Positions 26,431 through 35,712 of a stretch of DNA of 56,067 bases are shown here, one piece after another. This DNA comes from Helicobacteraceae bacterium. Lineage in GTDB: Bacteria; Campylobacterota; Campylobacteria; Campylobacterales; Sulfurimonadaceae. The translations under genes were made by a program, and so were the position numbers. Under the pieces are notes generated by a model that saw only the letters and a list, made by a program, of their open reading frames with translations, ran no database searches and was not told the origin of the DNA. Location of the stretch: positions 1 through 56,067 of the forward strand of contig JALSLA010000040.1 in assembly GCA_026988515.1 (NCBI GenBank). Direction: 5' to 3'. Position 1 is the first letter of the stretch, and every line of letters starts with the position of its first letter.

Positions 26431-27299
26431 ATCGCTTTTGCTATGGCGGTGTAAAATGCCTCTAACGTATCAATTCCATCAATAGCACCGATATCATGAG
26501 GGACAACTTTGACAGTTGCACCTGTTTTTTGAGCAATAAACTTAGCCGTCTTTTTCTCATGATAGACATCTTGTAAAATGGTTTTAACCCTTTGATCTTT
26601 CATCTTTTTAATCAGTTCAATAGTGTGTTTAGAACTTGGACTAATTCCCGGAAGTGGTTCAATATTGCCTATACTCTGTACCCCATAACTCTGTAGTGCA
26701 TAGTTGAAGAGGTCATGATACTGAACCACTTTTTTACCTTTACAACTTTTGTATTTGGTAGCTAGAGCGTTGGCCAGTGCCTGCATGTTGTTTTTAAACG
26801 CTTTAAAGTTTTTTACATAACGCTCTTGATTGCTTGGGTCAATTAAAGAGAGTTTCATGCTAATGAGCTCGGCTATAGGGACAATATTATAAATATCAAT
26901 TGCAAAGTGAGGATTTCCATCAGGATGAATATCGCCATAAGCTCGTGAAACACTTCTTGGCTTATTGATCATCTCAACCGCTCCGCTGACATCGAGAAAG
27001 CCGTTAGCACCTTGAGTAATCTTGGGATTGTTGGCACTTTTTAAAAGAGGTGGAAGCCAACCAATCTCTAACTGCCCGCCATTGATAATAAGCAGATCTT
27101 CACGGCGAAGTTTACCAATGAGAGAGGGCTTAGGAGTGATGAAATGCGGGTCAAGTTTTGGATTGGATAGCGTGGTAACATTGACCAAATCGCCACCAAT
27201 GGCTTGGGTGACTTTTGTTAAGTAATTATATGTGGTTGCAATATTGACCTGTGCGAACACAGCCGTTGTCAACAGCGTTACCAGTAGTAATATTTTCAT
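26421..27299 (-). CDS. Zinc/manganese-type ABC transporter substrate-binding protein (ZnuA-like)
   Basis: 292 residues with a signal peptide (1-16, cut after VFA). Cluster A-I fold with metal-ligand candidates in the usual places: DPHFITPKP (about H52), NPHFAID (about H131), QYHDLF (about H196) and PHDIGAIDG near the end. The His-rich loop of enteric ZnuA is missing. Binds the metal in the periplasm and delivers it to the permease. AAAGGA precedes the ATG. Confidence 0.87.
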   Translation of the reverse strand: MKILLLVTLLTTAVFAQVNIATTYNYLTKVTQAIGGDLVNVTTLSNPKLDPHFITPKPSLIGKLRREDLLIINGGQLEIGWLPPLLKSANNPKITQGANGFLDVSGAVEMINKPRSVSRAYGDIHPDGNPHFAIDIYNIVPIAELISMKLSLIDPSNQERYVKNFKAFKNNMQALANALATKYKSCKGKKVVQYHDLFNYALQSYGVQSIGNIEPLPGISPSSKHTIELIKKMKDQRVKTILQDVYHEKKTAKFIAQKTGATVKVVPHDIGAIDGIDTLEAFYTAIAKAICQ

Positions 27300-27316
27300 C
27301 TGTTAATCCTTTGGTT

Positions 27317-28483
27317 TTAAAATGCGTGAGCCCCATGAGCTCCGGTTTCTACTAAAAACTCCAGTGCCAGCATATGTTCAGTTTGTCGTACTCCTCCAAA
27401 AGATTTTGATCTGTCTTTGGTAAACTGCAGTCGCAGTTTCGAAAATTCAAACGGTCTATACTGCACAATGGCGGAATATTTTCTTAAATCTTCAGGACTG
27501 TTAGCGGCATTTTTGTTCAGAGCATCATAGCGTCCTCCAAATTTCCAGTTTCTGTTGAGATCATACAGAAGTTGTGTATAGTACCCCGCTTGTTTCACTC
27601 CCGCTTTGTCTCGACTCAGATACTCACTCTGCCATTTTAAAGCACTGTAACTGTCAATGATGTATTGAAGGGTCAATTCCCCACCATAAAGCGTAGCATT
27701 TTTATTATTTGTTGTTTTTCCTTTTGCTATGCTGCCTCCTACTAAAGCTGTTACGTTATCGCTGAAGTCAAATCCTGTTTTAAGGTAAGCGACAAAGAGA
27801 TTGTTGGTTTCGGGATAACCAAAACTAAGCTCATTGTTCCCTTGCATCGCTTCTACTCCTACTAAAAGGTAGTTTTCTGTCGGTGCGACCCAATGCAGTG
27901 CGATTCCTGCATCATTAATACCCTCCACCCCTAACATAGCCTCATAGACCAATGGTTGTACTACAAAATGTTGAGCATGTCGGTGAATGGCATTGATGCG
28001 CCCAAATCCACTTCGAAATTTTCCCGCTTTAATCTCCAAGTTTTCAGGTAATCTTTTAGTAGTAATGTATGCCTCTTCTATTTCAAGCCCTGTCGGGTGC
28101 AGATGAAAAATGGCATTCGCTGTAAAATAGGGACCTACATCAGAGTACATTCCAAGCTCTGCATAGTTGAAATTAAACCCTCTGTTCTTGTTAAAAGGTA
28201 TCTCATCGACAGCATCAACAAAGCCATCTATGCCATACCCCTCATAGTCGGAATTCTTAATATTCCGACTCACAGCCGAACCGCTTAAAATCAGCGATAT
28301 ATCGGGTATAAAACTTTTTTGGTTAAAACTGTTGTTTTTACTTAATGCCTTTTGTAACTTCTCTTGTTCAGTGGCTTTTTGAGCCTTTTCAAGCAGCATA
28401 ATTCGCTCTTTTAAATCGGACAGTTCATTAGCGTGCAGTATCTGTGTATACAAAACTAATGAGACCGCTATAGCTTTTCTCAT
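27317..28483 (-). CDS. Outer-membrane porin-like protein of the metal-uptake unit
   Basis: 388 residues. Signal peptide (about 1-18), a short coiled coil (about 20-48; LKERIMLLEKAQKATEQEKL), then beta-strand-rich sequence ending in Phe (HGAHAF), the usual barrel signal. It sits 17 bases upstream of the znuA-like gene, so it is probably an outer-membrane route or receptor for the same metal. The final HGAHAF and the HRHAQHF stretch are His-rich enough to consider metal contact. No TonB-receptor plug is visible. Confidence 0.72.
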   Translation of the reverse strand: MRKAIAVSLVLYTQILHANELSDLKERIMLLEKAQKATEQEKLQKALSKNNSFNQKSFIPDISLILSGSAVSRNIKNSDYEGYGIDGFVDAVDEIPFNKNRGFNFNYAELGMYSDVGPYFTANAIFHLHPTGLEIEEAYITTKRLPENLEIKAGKFRSGFGRINAIHRHAQHFVVQPLVYEAMLGVEGINDAGIALHWVAPTENYLLVGVEAMQGNNELSFGYPETNNLFVAYLKTGFDFSDNVTALVGGSIAKGKTTNNKNATLYGGELTLQYIIDSYSALKWQSEYLSRDKAGVKQAGYYTQLLYDLNRNWKFGGRYDALNKNAANSPEDLRKYSAIVQYRPFEFSKLRLQFTKDRSKSFGGVRQTEHMLALEFLVETGAHGAHAF

Positions 28484-28522
28484 TTTTTTTCCCTTGTCTA
28501 ATATATGGTTGTCTGTTTGAAC

Positions 28523-28795
28523 TTACGAGAAAAAAGGCGGTGCGTTTGCGTTAAAGTTTTTATTGAGCGTCGTTTTAAAAAACGTTGTCTCACTACAGAT
28601 AGATTGATAACAGCACTCCAAAGAATCAACAGGGTCTGTAGGCGGCAGAAGGGTGTCACTGTGAAGATTACTATGAATAACACAAACGTCGCAATCACTA
28701 TGGAGCTGAGCATCGTTGTGTATATGCGTCGTACCCATTAAAGAAGCAGTAAAGTAGATACCAATAATGAAATAGCGTATAATACTCTTTTTCAT
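28523..28795 (-). CDS. Small exported Cys/His-rich protein
   Basis: 90 residues from ATG 28795 (GGTGG upstream; a TTG three bases earlier is the other choice). One N-terminal signal or membrane segment (about 3-20) is followed by THIHNDAQLHSDCDVCVIH and a later ECCYQSIC. The His/Asp/CxxC cluster looks like a metal site. First of a four-gene unit with the porin-like protein and ABC importer, so a periplasmic metal chaperone or sensor is plausible. No named family recognised. Confidence 0.6.
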   Translation of the reverse strand: MKKSIIRYFIIGIYFTASLMGTTHIHNDAQLHSDCDVCVIHSNLHSDTLLPPTDPVDSLECCYQSICSETTFFKTTLNKNFNANAPPFFS

Positions 28796-28825
28796 CAACT
28801 ACAACCACCCTGCTTCATACGATAT

Positions 28826-29176
28826 TTATGTCGTTGTTTTGGGTTCGGTCAAGAAAGAGAGTGTTAACGTATAGATATCATCAATGATTTTTTTATTGAC
28901 ATAAAGTTTTAAACTGTAAAACAGACACAGCAACCCACTGTTGTTAATACCTAAAATAAAGCTGTAATCACCAAAGTCATACCGTTTCAAACCTTTCGGT
29001 GTCGGAGCATTTTCTATATTGTCAATCTGAAAACAGATACCGTTTGGAAAATTGTACGGATATATTGTATCATCTTCTTTAATACTCACGCTTCCCAGAT
29101 CCGAAGTCACTTGAACCGAGAGCTTGTTGTCCAGTTCGTGTACTCTTAAATTGTAAGGGCCAAAGCTCAACTGCAT
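28826..29176 (-). CDS. Hypothetical protein
   Basis: 116 residues from ATG 29176, with AAGGAG six bases upstream; the GTG at 29182 overlaps that site. Predicted mostly beta, no signal peptide or membrane segment. Family not recognised. 27 bases or so upstream of the Cys/His protein gene, it could lead the metal-uptake transcript or be the last gene of the flgS unit. Confidence 0.6.
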   Translation of the reverse strand: MQLSFGPYNLRVHELDNKLSVQVTSDLGSVSIKEDDTIYPYNFPNGICFQIDNIENAPTPKGLKRYDFGDYSFILGINNSGLLCLFYSLKLYVNKKIIDDIYTLTLSFLTEPKTTT

Positions 29177-29263
29177 CGCCACTCCTTTTATATTATATTT
29201 TTATTGGCAGTATCATACACTATTCATACCCCTCTTGGCAAAAAAACCAATCAAGTATTCCCG

Positions 29264-29545
29264 TCACTTCTTCTGAAACACTACTTTTACATCGCCATAC
29301 TCCAAAGGTGTCACCTCCCATAAAAAATAATCCTGCAGTTTGACATACAGTCCGGTCGGCTCTTGCATGTTAATCATGACCATTCGTTTGGACGTATCGT
29401 CAATCAGTTCCAGAACACGCAGAGCATTCATCATGGGAACGGGCGGTTCGCACCCTCGTGAGTCAAACTCATAATATGTAATGCCGTCATTATTATATCT
29501 GTAAACAGGAAGATTGCATCCTGTAACCTCTACTGTTTCTCTCAT
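29264..29545 (-). CDS. DUF2249/TusA-fold-like small protein
   Basis: 93 residues. The core YYEFDSRGCEPPVPMMNALR with a later NMQEPTGLYVKL resembles DUF2249 (a TusA-like fold with D-R-G then C-x-P-P-x-P). The single Cys in RGCEPP sits where TusA has its sulphur-carrying Cys. Translationally coupled to the upstream flgS (ATGA overlap), which is an unusual partner for a sulphur-relay-like protein. Confidence 0.65.
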   Translation of the reverse strand: MRETVEVTGCNLPVYRYNNDGITYYEFDSRGCEPPVPMMNALRVLELIDDTSKRMVMINMQEPTGLYVKLQDYFLWEVTPLEYGDVKVVFQKK

Positions 29546-30525
29546 TGTCGTAACCTCACTTCAAATATTTTAGTATCTCCTTGCAGCAGTGACACATCAC
29601 CGCCGTGTGCCTGTGCAATCTGTTTGGAGAGCTGTAGCCCCAGACCGTTGCCTTTCTCTTTAGTGCTTTGAAACGCTTCAAACAGCAGATCGCTGTTATC
29701 AATGGCAATGCCGCTGTCGTACATGCGAAAAATATGAAATGTTCCGTCATCTTCATGTTCCAAGCGTATCTGACCCGTATCGCTGTCATCAAGTTCAATA
29801 GCATCAATAGCATTAAAAACAAGATTGCTAAACAACATGGAAAGCAGCTCTATATCACCCTTGAGCATAAAATTTTTCTGCGGAAACTCAAAGTCAATCT
29901 CTTTGGCAAAACTGTAGTACCCAATGGCAGTATGAAGCATCTCTAAAAGCTCCTTAAAATAGATCGGTTCAATGTTTACCTTGACCCCTTTAGAGAACAG
30001 AAGTGTTGCTTTAATAATGCGCTCTATTCTGTAGATCGACTTCTGAATTTCACTGACAATAGCTCGGTTTTCCGGAATGACACGCTTCATGAGTGTCGAA
30101 CTCAACAGAGAAATGGAGCCGATAGGGTTGCGTATTTCATGACTTAGATGTGCTGCCATCTGTCCCATGGTCGCTAAGTTTTCTTTGCGTTTTTGCTCCG
30201 TAATATCGGTCGCACTCACGAGATATTTGTCTTTATAGTGCGAGGTTTTAATCAGGTAGGAAAACCCCTGATGCACGACTTCATAATCATCACTTTCAAG
30301 CTGCAGTGTCGGCAGCAGGTCTATCAGCTCTTTTGCCTTGGAGTTTTGCAGAAATACTCTGCCGTCTTGCTCTAAAATCCAGATGGCATTGGGTAAGAAC
30401 TCCACCACCTGTTCAATGGTATCTTGCAGATGCGTGTAAGATTGACGGAGTGCAACATACTCCTCCTCAACCTTATAGGTCTGTTCAATCAGCGCTTTTA
30501 ACTCATCGGCAGTAATGGGAGACAT
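29542..30525 (-). CDS. flgS: Sensor histidine kinase, FlgS-like
   Basis: 327 residues from ATG 30525, which overlaps the aminopeptidase stop (TAATG). Cytoplasmic, without membrane helices: an N-terminal coil, a PAS-like domain (about 35-108), HisKA with phospho-accepting H129 in AHLSHEIRNPIGS, and an HATPase domain (N box LVFNAIDAIE; G box GNGLGLQLSKQIAQAHGG). Sequence and soluble layout closely match Campylobacterota FlgS, the NtrB-like kinase that starts the RpoN flagellar cascade through FlgR. FlgR and flagellar genes are not in the window. Confidence 0.82.
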   Translation of the reverse strand: MSPITADELKALIEQTYKVEEEYVALRQSYTHLQDTIEQVVEFLPNAIWILEQDGRVFLQNSKAKELIDLLPTLQLESDDYEVVHQGFSYLIKTSHYKDKYLVSATDITEQKRKENLATMGQMAAHLSHEIRNPIGSISLLSSTLMKRVIPENRAIVSEIQKSIYRIERIIKATLLFSKGVKVNIEPIYFKELLEMLHTAIGYYSFAKEIDFEFPQKNFMLKGDIELLSMLFSNLVFNAIDAIELDDSDTGQIRLEHEDDGTFHIFRMYDSGIAIDNSDLLFEAFQSTKEKGNGLGLQLSKQIAQAHGGDVSLLQGDTKIFEVRLRQ

Positions 30526-31778
30526 TAGCGTTTGAGTTCTCGTAAAATGTTGTAAAGCGACCAAGCATCGTCACTTCCTGCCAACTCCCGAATGGAGTGC
30601 ATGGCATAAGTCGGCAATCCGACATCGAGTGTTTCGACTCCCAGTCGTGTTGCCGTAATGGGACCGATGGTAGAGCCACACCCCAGATCGCTTCGCGTAA
30701 CAAAAGTCTGTGTCGGCTCATGAATACGTGCAGCGGCATGAACAAAAGCACTGACCCCACGAGATGACGAGGCATACCGTTGATTGGCATTGACTTTAAC
30801 CACTACGCCTTGATTTATCTGCGGTGCATGATTGGCATCGTGTTTATCCGAAAAGTTCGGGTGCACGGCATGGGCATTGTCACAAGAGACCATTAAGGAG
30901 CGGCGCATCAAGCATGTATAAGACTCAAAATCACCGCTGATGCGCTTGAGGACACTCTCTAAAAAAGAGCCGGCCGCACCCGATGTCGATTCACTGCCCA
31001 CCTCTTCGTGATCGGAGCATACCATTAAAAAGGCATCATTGTTACTCACATTGCACAATACCCGTGTCGCTACGTAGCAACTTAAGAGGTTATCAAGCCG
31101 AGCCGAAGCAATAAATTCCTGTTCCAAACCGATAAATGCGGCATGTTGCGCATCGTAAAAGCTCAACTCGTGTGATAAAAGTTGTGTCGGCGACGGCTCT
31201 TTTAGCTGCGAAAAGAGCAATCTCTCTAAAGTAATCTCCGTGTTACATGTAACAATCGGCACCAGATCGGTTTGTGCATTGACACTGCGGTTTTTGTTGG
31301 CCTCTTTGTCTAAATGAATTGCCAGTGACGGAATCACGGCAATAGGCTCTTTAAAGTCAATATACTCTTCGCACAATTCCCCTGCTTCATTCATAAAGCT
31401 CACCCTGCCCGCAAGGCTCAGATCACGGTCAAACCACGGGTTCATCAGCAAGCCGCCGTACGGTGCCACACCAAGTTGTAACAGACCGCATTGTTTTAAA
31501 ACGGGGTTGGGCTTGAGCTTTAGGCACGGTGAATCAGTATGCGCGCCTATCATAACGTAACCCTTGCGTTGTTTAGGGTATGTAAAAGCGACAATGGAGG
31601 CGTCGTTACGGGTCACAAAATACTTCTCACCCTCTTTCAGATTCCATGGCTTATCTTCATGAAGCTCTTTAAATGCTGCCGAAACAAGGGTTTTTTTCAT
31701 TGCCGCCGTCGCATGAAACGGAGTCACGGAAACGTCTAAAAATTCCAAAAGCGCTCTATTAAAGGGTTCTTTTTGCAT
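30525..31778 (-). CDS. M18 family aminopeptidase
   Basis: 417 residues; ATG 31778 has GGTGA just upstream and is preferred over ATG 31787. Metal and catalytic motifs of the M18 (aspartyl aminopeptidase) family are in order: GAHTDSPCLKLKP, SARLDNLLS, CSDHEEVGSES, SCDNAHAVHPN and a closing PTYAMHSIRELAG. A cytosolic dinuclear zinc peptidase that trims N-terminal residues. Coupled to flgS by TAATG, though a functional link is not evident. Holds GTTACATGTAAC. Confidence 0.9.
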   Translation of the reverse strand: MQKEPFNRALLEFLDVSVTPFHATAAMKKTLVSAAFKELHEDKPWNLKEGEKYFVTRNDASIVAFTYPKQRKGYVMIGAHTDSPCLKLKPNPVLKQCGLLQLGVAPYGGLLMNPWFDRDLSLAGRVSFMNEAGELCEEYIDFKEPIAVIPSLAIHLDKEANKNRSVNAQTDLVPIVTCNTEITLERLLFSQLKEPSPTQLLSHELSFYDAQHAAFIGLEQEFIASARLDNLLSCYVATRVLCNVSNNDAFLMVCSDHEEVGSESTSGAAGSFLESVLKRISGDFESYTCLMRRSLMVSCDNAHAVHPNFSDKHDANHAPQINQGVVVKVNANQRYASSSRGVSAFVHAAARIHEPTQTFVTRSDLGCGSTIGPITATRLGVETLDVGLPTYAMHSIRELAGSDDAWSLYNILRELKR

Positions 31779-31798
31779 TATCACCATCTTTGTAAAAA

Positions 31799-31810
31799 TT
31801 TACATGTATA
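31799..31810. repeat. TACATGTA palindrome copy (TTTACATGTATA, intergenic)
   Basis: Lies in the 35-base gap between the dynamin-like gene and the aminopeptidase gene, about 20 bases before the aminopeptidase start. Confidence 0.8.
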
Positions 31811-31813
31811 ATA

Positions 31814-33196
31814 TCACAAAGCGGTGTTTACTTTTTGTGTTCCTGCAGGAGCGACAAACTGATCATTGAGTTTTTGAATGGCTTCACGTCCTTGTGTCAC
31901 CAGAGCATCAAGCCTCTTTGTTGCCCCGTGTTTCCACTGTGTTGTAAATCCGAAAAGAAGACGCCACCATGAGGCGTTATGCGCAATAGCTCGCGCTATG
32001 TCCGGCTGTTTTTCCTGCCACTTCTTCACCTCCTTGGCGGTAAAAAACTGTGTCGATTTTACATGTACGACAGCAATAATCGCTACAACAATACTGCCGC
32101 CCCATACCAAAGACTCCATAGAAGCAAAGAGATGAAACTGCCACTGCAACAGCCCTGCTATCATCAGTACCAATATGACGGCAACCGCATTACTTCGCCA
32201 TACGTTGCGACGCAGATGCCGCAGTCGCTCATGCAGCAACGGAATCTTCTGCTCCTTCATCTCCTGTGCAGTGTCTATGAGTGTTTTAATAATGCGATAG
32301 GCACGCTCTATGCCTACATGATCCATCCGTTCAAGAATACGGGTATAATCGCTGTCACGTTTTCCCTTAAGACGTTTTAGCAACGCCTCGTCACCGACGT
32401 TGGCGGCAGCGTCTTCATTGTAGATACCGAAAAAATTTCCCGATACAAGCCCCTCTTGTGCCAGTGCTCGCTGCCATGAACCGATGACATCTTCAAGGTT
32501 GTCCTCTTTGGCAGTCGTATCAATCTGGTTGAGAATATAGAGCACTTTATTGGCATCTTTGTGGGCAATGGTCGTAGCGACCAGATGCTTTAACGTATCT
32601 CGCATAGCTCCGGGTTCAGGGTGGCGGGCATCAAAAAAAATGAGCACCAGATCCGACATTTCGACAATGTGACTTGTCATTCGTAAAATAGCGTCTCGCT
32701 GGGCATCAGCGTCAAATCCCGGCGAATCAATAAGAATTTTTCCTTTGAGTTTTTCAGAATTGAGTGTTTTGAGTTGCAAGTAGAGGTTGACCCGACTCCC
32801 CTCTCCCGGATCAACTTTGTTGACTTCCTCGCTGATATTATAAAAAGGGAAACGCGGATCGGCATCGAGCGAGAGTCCGGGCAGTGTTACCGGCTCACCG
32901 TTGTGACCGTAACACATCACAGTAAATTTGTCATCTATAGCCTGATTGCCGGTCTGCTGTATGCATGCACCAACATACCCATTGACAAACGTTGATTTTC
33001 CCGCGGAAAACGTTCCCAAAATTGAAATCATCGGCCACCACGATATCTTTGCGGTATAGGTCTCTTCAGGAGCGAGTAATCCCAAATCGTATGCGATGTT
33101 ATCGAGTGCCTGATATTTCTCAATAACCTCTAAAAATACGGGATTTTCTTCGGAAAGATACTCTTGTAGTTTTGCGTATCGCTCTTTAGGCATCAT
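31814..33196 (-). CDS. Dynamin-like GTPase with membrane hairpin
   Basis: 460 residues. G1 GTFSAGKST (61-69), G3 DSPGFDA (about 158-164) and G4 NQID (about 225) mark a dynamin-family GTPase domain. Two close membrane segments (about 337-357 and 362-382) form a hairpin anchor, followed by a helical tail. The lack of a long stalk makes it closer to small bacterial dynamin-like proteins than to BDLP. Likely bends, fuses or repairs the inner membrane. No paired second dynamin gene is nearby. AGAAGG precedes the ATG. Confidence 0.78.
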   Translation of the reverse strand: MMPKERYAKLQEYLSEENPVFLEVIEKYQALDNIAYDLGLLAPEETYTAKISWWPMISILGTFSAGKSTFVNGYVGACIQQTGNQAIDDKFTVMCYGHNGEPVTLPGLSLDADPRFPFYNISEEVNKVDPGEGSRVNLYLQLKTLNSEKLKGKILIDSPGFDADAQRDAILRMTSHIVEMSDLVLIFFDARHPEPGAMRDTLKHLVATTIAHKDANKVLYILNQIDTTAKEDNLEDVIGSWQRALAQEGLVSGNFFGIYNEDAAANVGDEALLKRLKGKRDSDYTRILERMDHVGIERAYRIIKTLIDTAQEMKEQKIPLLHERLRHLRRNVWRSNAVAVILVLMIAGLLQWQFHLFASMESLVWGGSIVVAIIAVVHVKSTQFFTAKEVKKWQEKQPDIARAIAHNASWWRLLFGFTTQWKHGATKRLDALVTQGREAIQKLNDQFVAPAGTQKVNTAL

Positions 33197-33266
33197 GGTA
33201 CAGACCTTCTCTTCTTGTTTAATCTGCTTATTTTACACTCTTTTGACGACAATGTCTGCACAAATG

Positions 33267-35648
33267 TCACAGACGCGCTTCAAGATCAACAACAACCTGA
33301 CGCATTTTGAGTACCGAATCGGGATTGAGCGAAATGGAATCAATGCCGTTTTGAACCAGAAACGCCGTTATTTCAGGATAGTCTGAAGGCGCCTGTCCGC
33401 AAATTCCAACATACTTACCTGCCTGTTTGCATGCATCAATTGCCATTTTTAGCATTTTTGTAACCGCTTCGTTGCGTTCATCAAAAATATGTGCCACAAT
33501 ACGACTGTCGCGATCCACACCCAATGTCAACTGGGTCAGATCGTTTGAACCGATGCTGTAGCCGTCGAATATTGTCAAAAACTCGTCGGCAAGCATGACA
33601 TTGCTCGGTAACTCGCACATGGCATAAATTTCCAAACCGTTCACTCCTTGCACCAATCCCGTATCGTTCATCAGTGAAATCACTTTTCGCCCCTCTTCGG
33701 GCGTTCTGACAAAAGGCAACATCAGTTTTATATTGCTCAACCCCATCGTATCGCGTACTTTTTTCAGTGCTTCACACTCCCATTTAAATGCCTCTTTATA
33801 ATAAGACGAGTAGTATCGGCTCGCGCCGCGAAATCCAATCATCGGGTTCTCTTCGTCTTGTTCATACGCTTCACCGCCGAGCATGTGTTTGTACTCGTTC
33901 GATTTAAAATCACTGGTACGTACAATAACCGGTTTCGGGTAAAAAGCTGCCGCAATCGTACCGACCCCTTCGGAAAGTTTTTCAATAAAAAAATGTTTCG
34001 CATTATCAAACCCTTGCATCAGTTCGGTGATAGCGTCACTCCCTGCGACTCGCTTACCGCAATACATATCGTAAAGTGCCATCGGATGCGCCTTAATGTG
34101 ATTGTTAATAATAAACTCCATACGTGCCAACCCGACACCGTCGTTGGGAATTGTCGCAAAGCTAAATGCCCGTTCGGGATTGCCTAAGTTCATGTAAATC
34201 TTGGTACGGGATTTTGGTAAAGCACTCACGTCAATCTGCTCGATCGTAAATGCAATTCTCCCTTCATACACATAGCCCTCATCACCTTCGGCACAACTCA
34301 CGCTTACCTCCATACCTTCTTGCAGCACCTCCGTTGCATTGCCGGTGCCGACAACGGCACTCACACCAATTTCACGGGCAACGATTGCCGCATGACAGGT
34401 ACGGCCTCCTTTATTGGTAATCACGGCGGCAGCTTTTTTCATGAGCGGCTCCCAATCGGGATCGGTAATATCGGTCACCAGTACGTCACCCTCTTGAAAA
34501 CGTGCTGCTTCACTAAGATCATGAACGATCTTAACCCTCCCTATGCCGATCTTCTCACCGATAGCACGACCTTGCAGCAGCAGACGGCGTCGGGACGTAT
34601 CTTCGGTAACAAGATATTTGTGTATGACAGCACTGTGCGACCGTTGCGAATGTACCGTTTCCGGGCGCGCCTGAACAATGTAAAGCTTACCGTCGTACGC
34701 ATCTTTGGCCCACTCAATATCCATTGCCCTGCCGTAGTGCTGTTCAATAATGAGTGCATCATGCGCCAATGCAATGACCTCATCATCACTCAATGAAAAA
34801 CGTTTGCGTTCTGCCGGTGTTGTCGGAATATTGAGGGTACGCCATTTTTTGCTGTAAATCATCTTCATCTCTTTGGAACCGAGTTCCCGCTTGATAATAG
34901 CATGTTTTCCGGCTTGCAACGTCGGCTTAAATACATAAAACTCATCGGGGTTAATCCGTCCGCCGACAATATTCTCTCCCAAACCAAACACCGAATTTAT
35001 TGTAATAATATTCTCATTGCCGCTTTGTGTATCCAAAGTAAACATCACGCCACTGCAGGCTTTATCACTACGCACCATCTTTTGTATCGCAACGCACAGG
35101 GCAATGGACCGATGATCAAATCCCCGAGTATGTCGGTAGCTGATGGCGCGATCGGTAAAGAGTGAAGCAAAACATTTTTTTACATGTAGCAAAAGCATCT
35201 GCTCACCGTGTATGTTTAAATAGCTCTCCTGCTGACCGGCAAAAGAGGCATCGGGCAGATCTTCCGCTGTTGCCGATGAACGTACTGCAACATCAAGAAT
35301 CTCATGACCGTACTGTGCACACAGCTGCATGTAGGCATCCAAAATTTCTGTCTCCGCGGCGGGAGGCAGTGCCTCATTGAGTATAAGTTCCCGTACCTGT
35401 TTTGCCGCATGTTGCAAGGCATTGACATCTTCAATATCAAGCCCTTTGAGTACGGTTTCGATACGCTCGGAGAGTCGGTTTTGTGCAAGAAAAAGCGTAT
35501 AGGCGTCGCGCGTCGTTGAAAAACCGTTGGGAATATTCACACCCTGTTGGCTCACATGCCGATACATCTCACCCAAACTGGCGCTCTTACCGCCTACAAG
35601 TCCCACCTGATCCATACCGATATTTTCAAAGAATCTAATATATCTCAT
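33267..35648 (-). CDS. ppsA: Phosphoenolpyruvate synthase
   Basis: 793 residues, the usual length. N-terminal ATP-grasp domain (GLVGGKSASLGEM at about 16-28), phosphohistidine domain with GGRTCHAAIVAREIG (catalytic His near 420) and a C-terminal PEP/pyruvate barrel ending with GICGQAPSDYPE. Makes PEP from pyruvate and ATP, giving AMP and phosphate; needed for gluconeogenesis after autotrophic carbon fixation. Single gene with CTCC (GGAG on the coding strand) before the start. Holds a TACATGTA copy (LHVK). Confidence 0.94.
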   Translation of the reverse strand: MRYIRFFENIGMDQVGLVGGKSASLGEMYRHVSQQGVNIPNGFSTTRDAYTLFLAQNRLSERIETVLKGLDIEDVNALQHAAKQVRELILNEALPPAAETEILDAYMQLCAQYGHEILDVAVRSSATAEDLPDASFAGQQESYLNIHGEQMLLLHVKKCFASLFTDRAISYRHTRGFDHRSIALCVAIQKMVRSDKACSGVMFTLDTQSGNENIITINSVFGLGENIVGGRINPDEFYVFKPTLQAGKHAIIKRELGSKEMKMIYSKKWRTLNIPTTPAERKRFSLSDDEVIALAHDALIIEQHYGRAMDIEWAKDAYDGKLYIVQARPETVHSQRSHSAVIHKYLVTEDTSRRRLLLQGRAIGEKIGIGRVKIVHDLSEAARFQEGDVLVTDITDPDWEPLMKKAAAVITNKGGRTCHAAIVAREIGVSAVVGTGNATEVLQEGMEVSVSCAEGDEGYVYEGRIAFTIEQIDVSALPKSRTKIYMNLGNPERAFSFATIPNDGVGLARMEFIINNHIKAHPMALYDMYCGKRVAGSDAITELMQGFDNAKHFFIEKLSEGVGTIAAAFYPKPVIVRTSDFKSNEYKHMLGGEAYEQDEENPMIGFRGASRYYSSYYKEAFKWECEALKKVRDTMGLSNIKLMLPFVRTPEEGRKVISLMNDTGLVQGVNGLEIYAMCELPSNVMLADEFLTIFDGYSIGSNDLTQLTLGVDRDSRIVAHIFDERNEAVTKMLKMAIDACKQAGKYVGICGQAPSDYPEITAFLVQNGIDSISLNPDSVLKMRQVVVDLEARL

Positions 35649-35692
35649 AGCTACTCCTTTGATATTACGACTGACACATATAATAACGTAAG

Positions 35693-35712
35693 AAGGCTTT
35701 GTTAAAAGCCTT
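35693..35712 (-). terminator. Hairpin at the 3' end of the papain-hydrolase gene
   Basis: AAGGCTTT (35693-35700) pairs with AAAGCCTT (35705-35712) around a four-base loop, straddling the stop codon at 35702. On the - strand it is followed by a moderately T-rich stretch. Confidence 0.5.
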
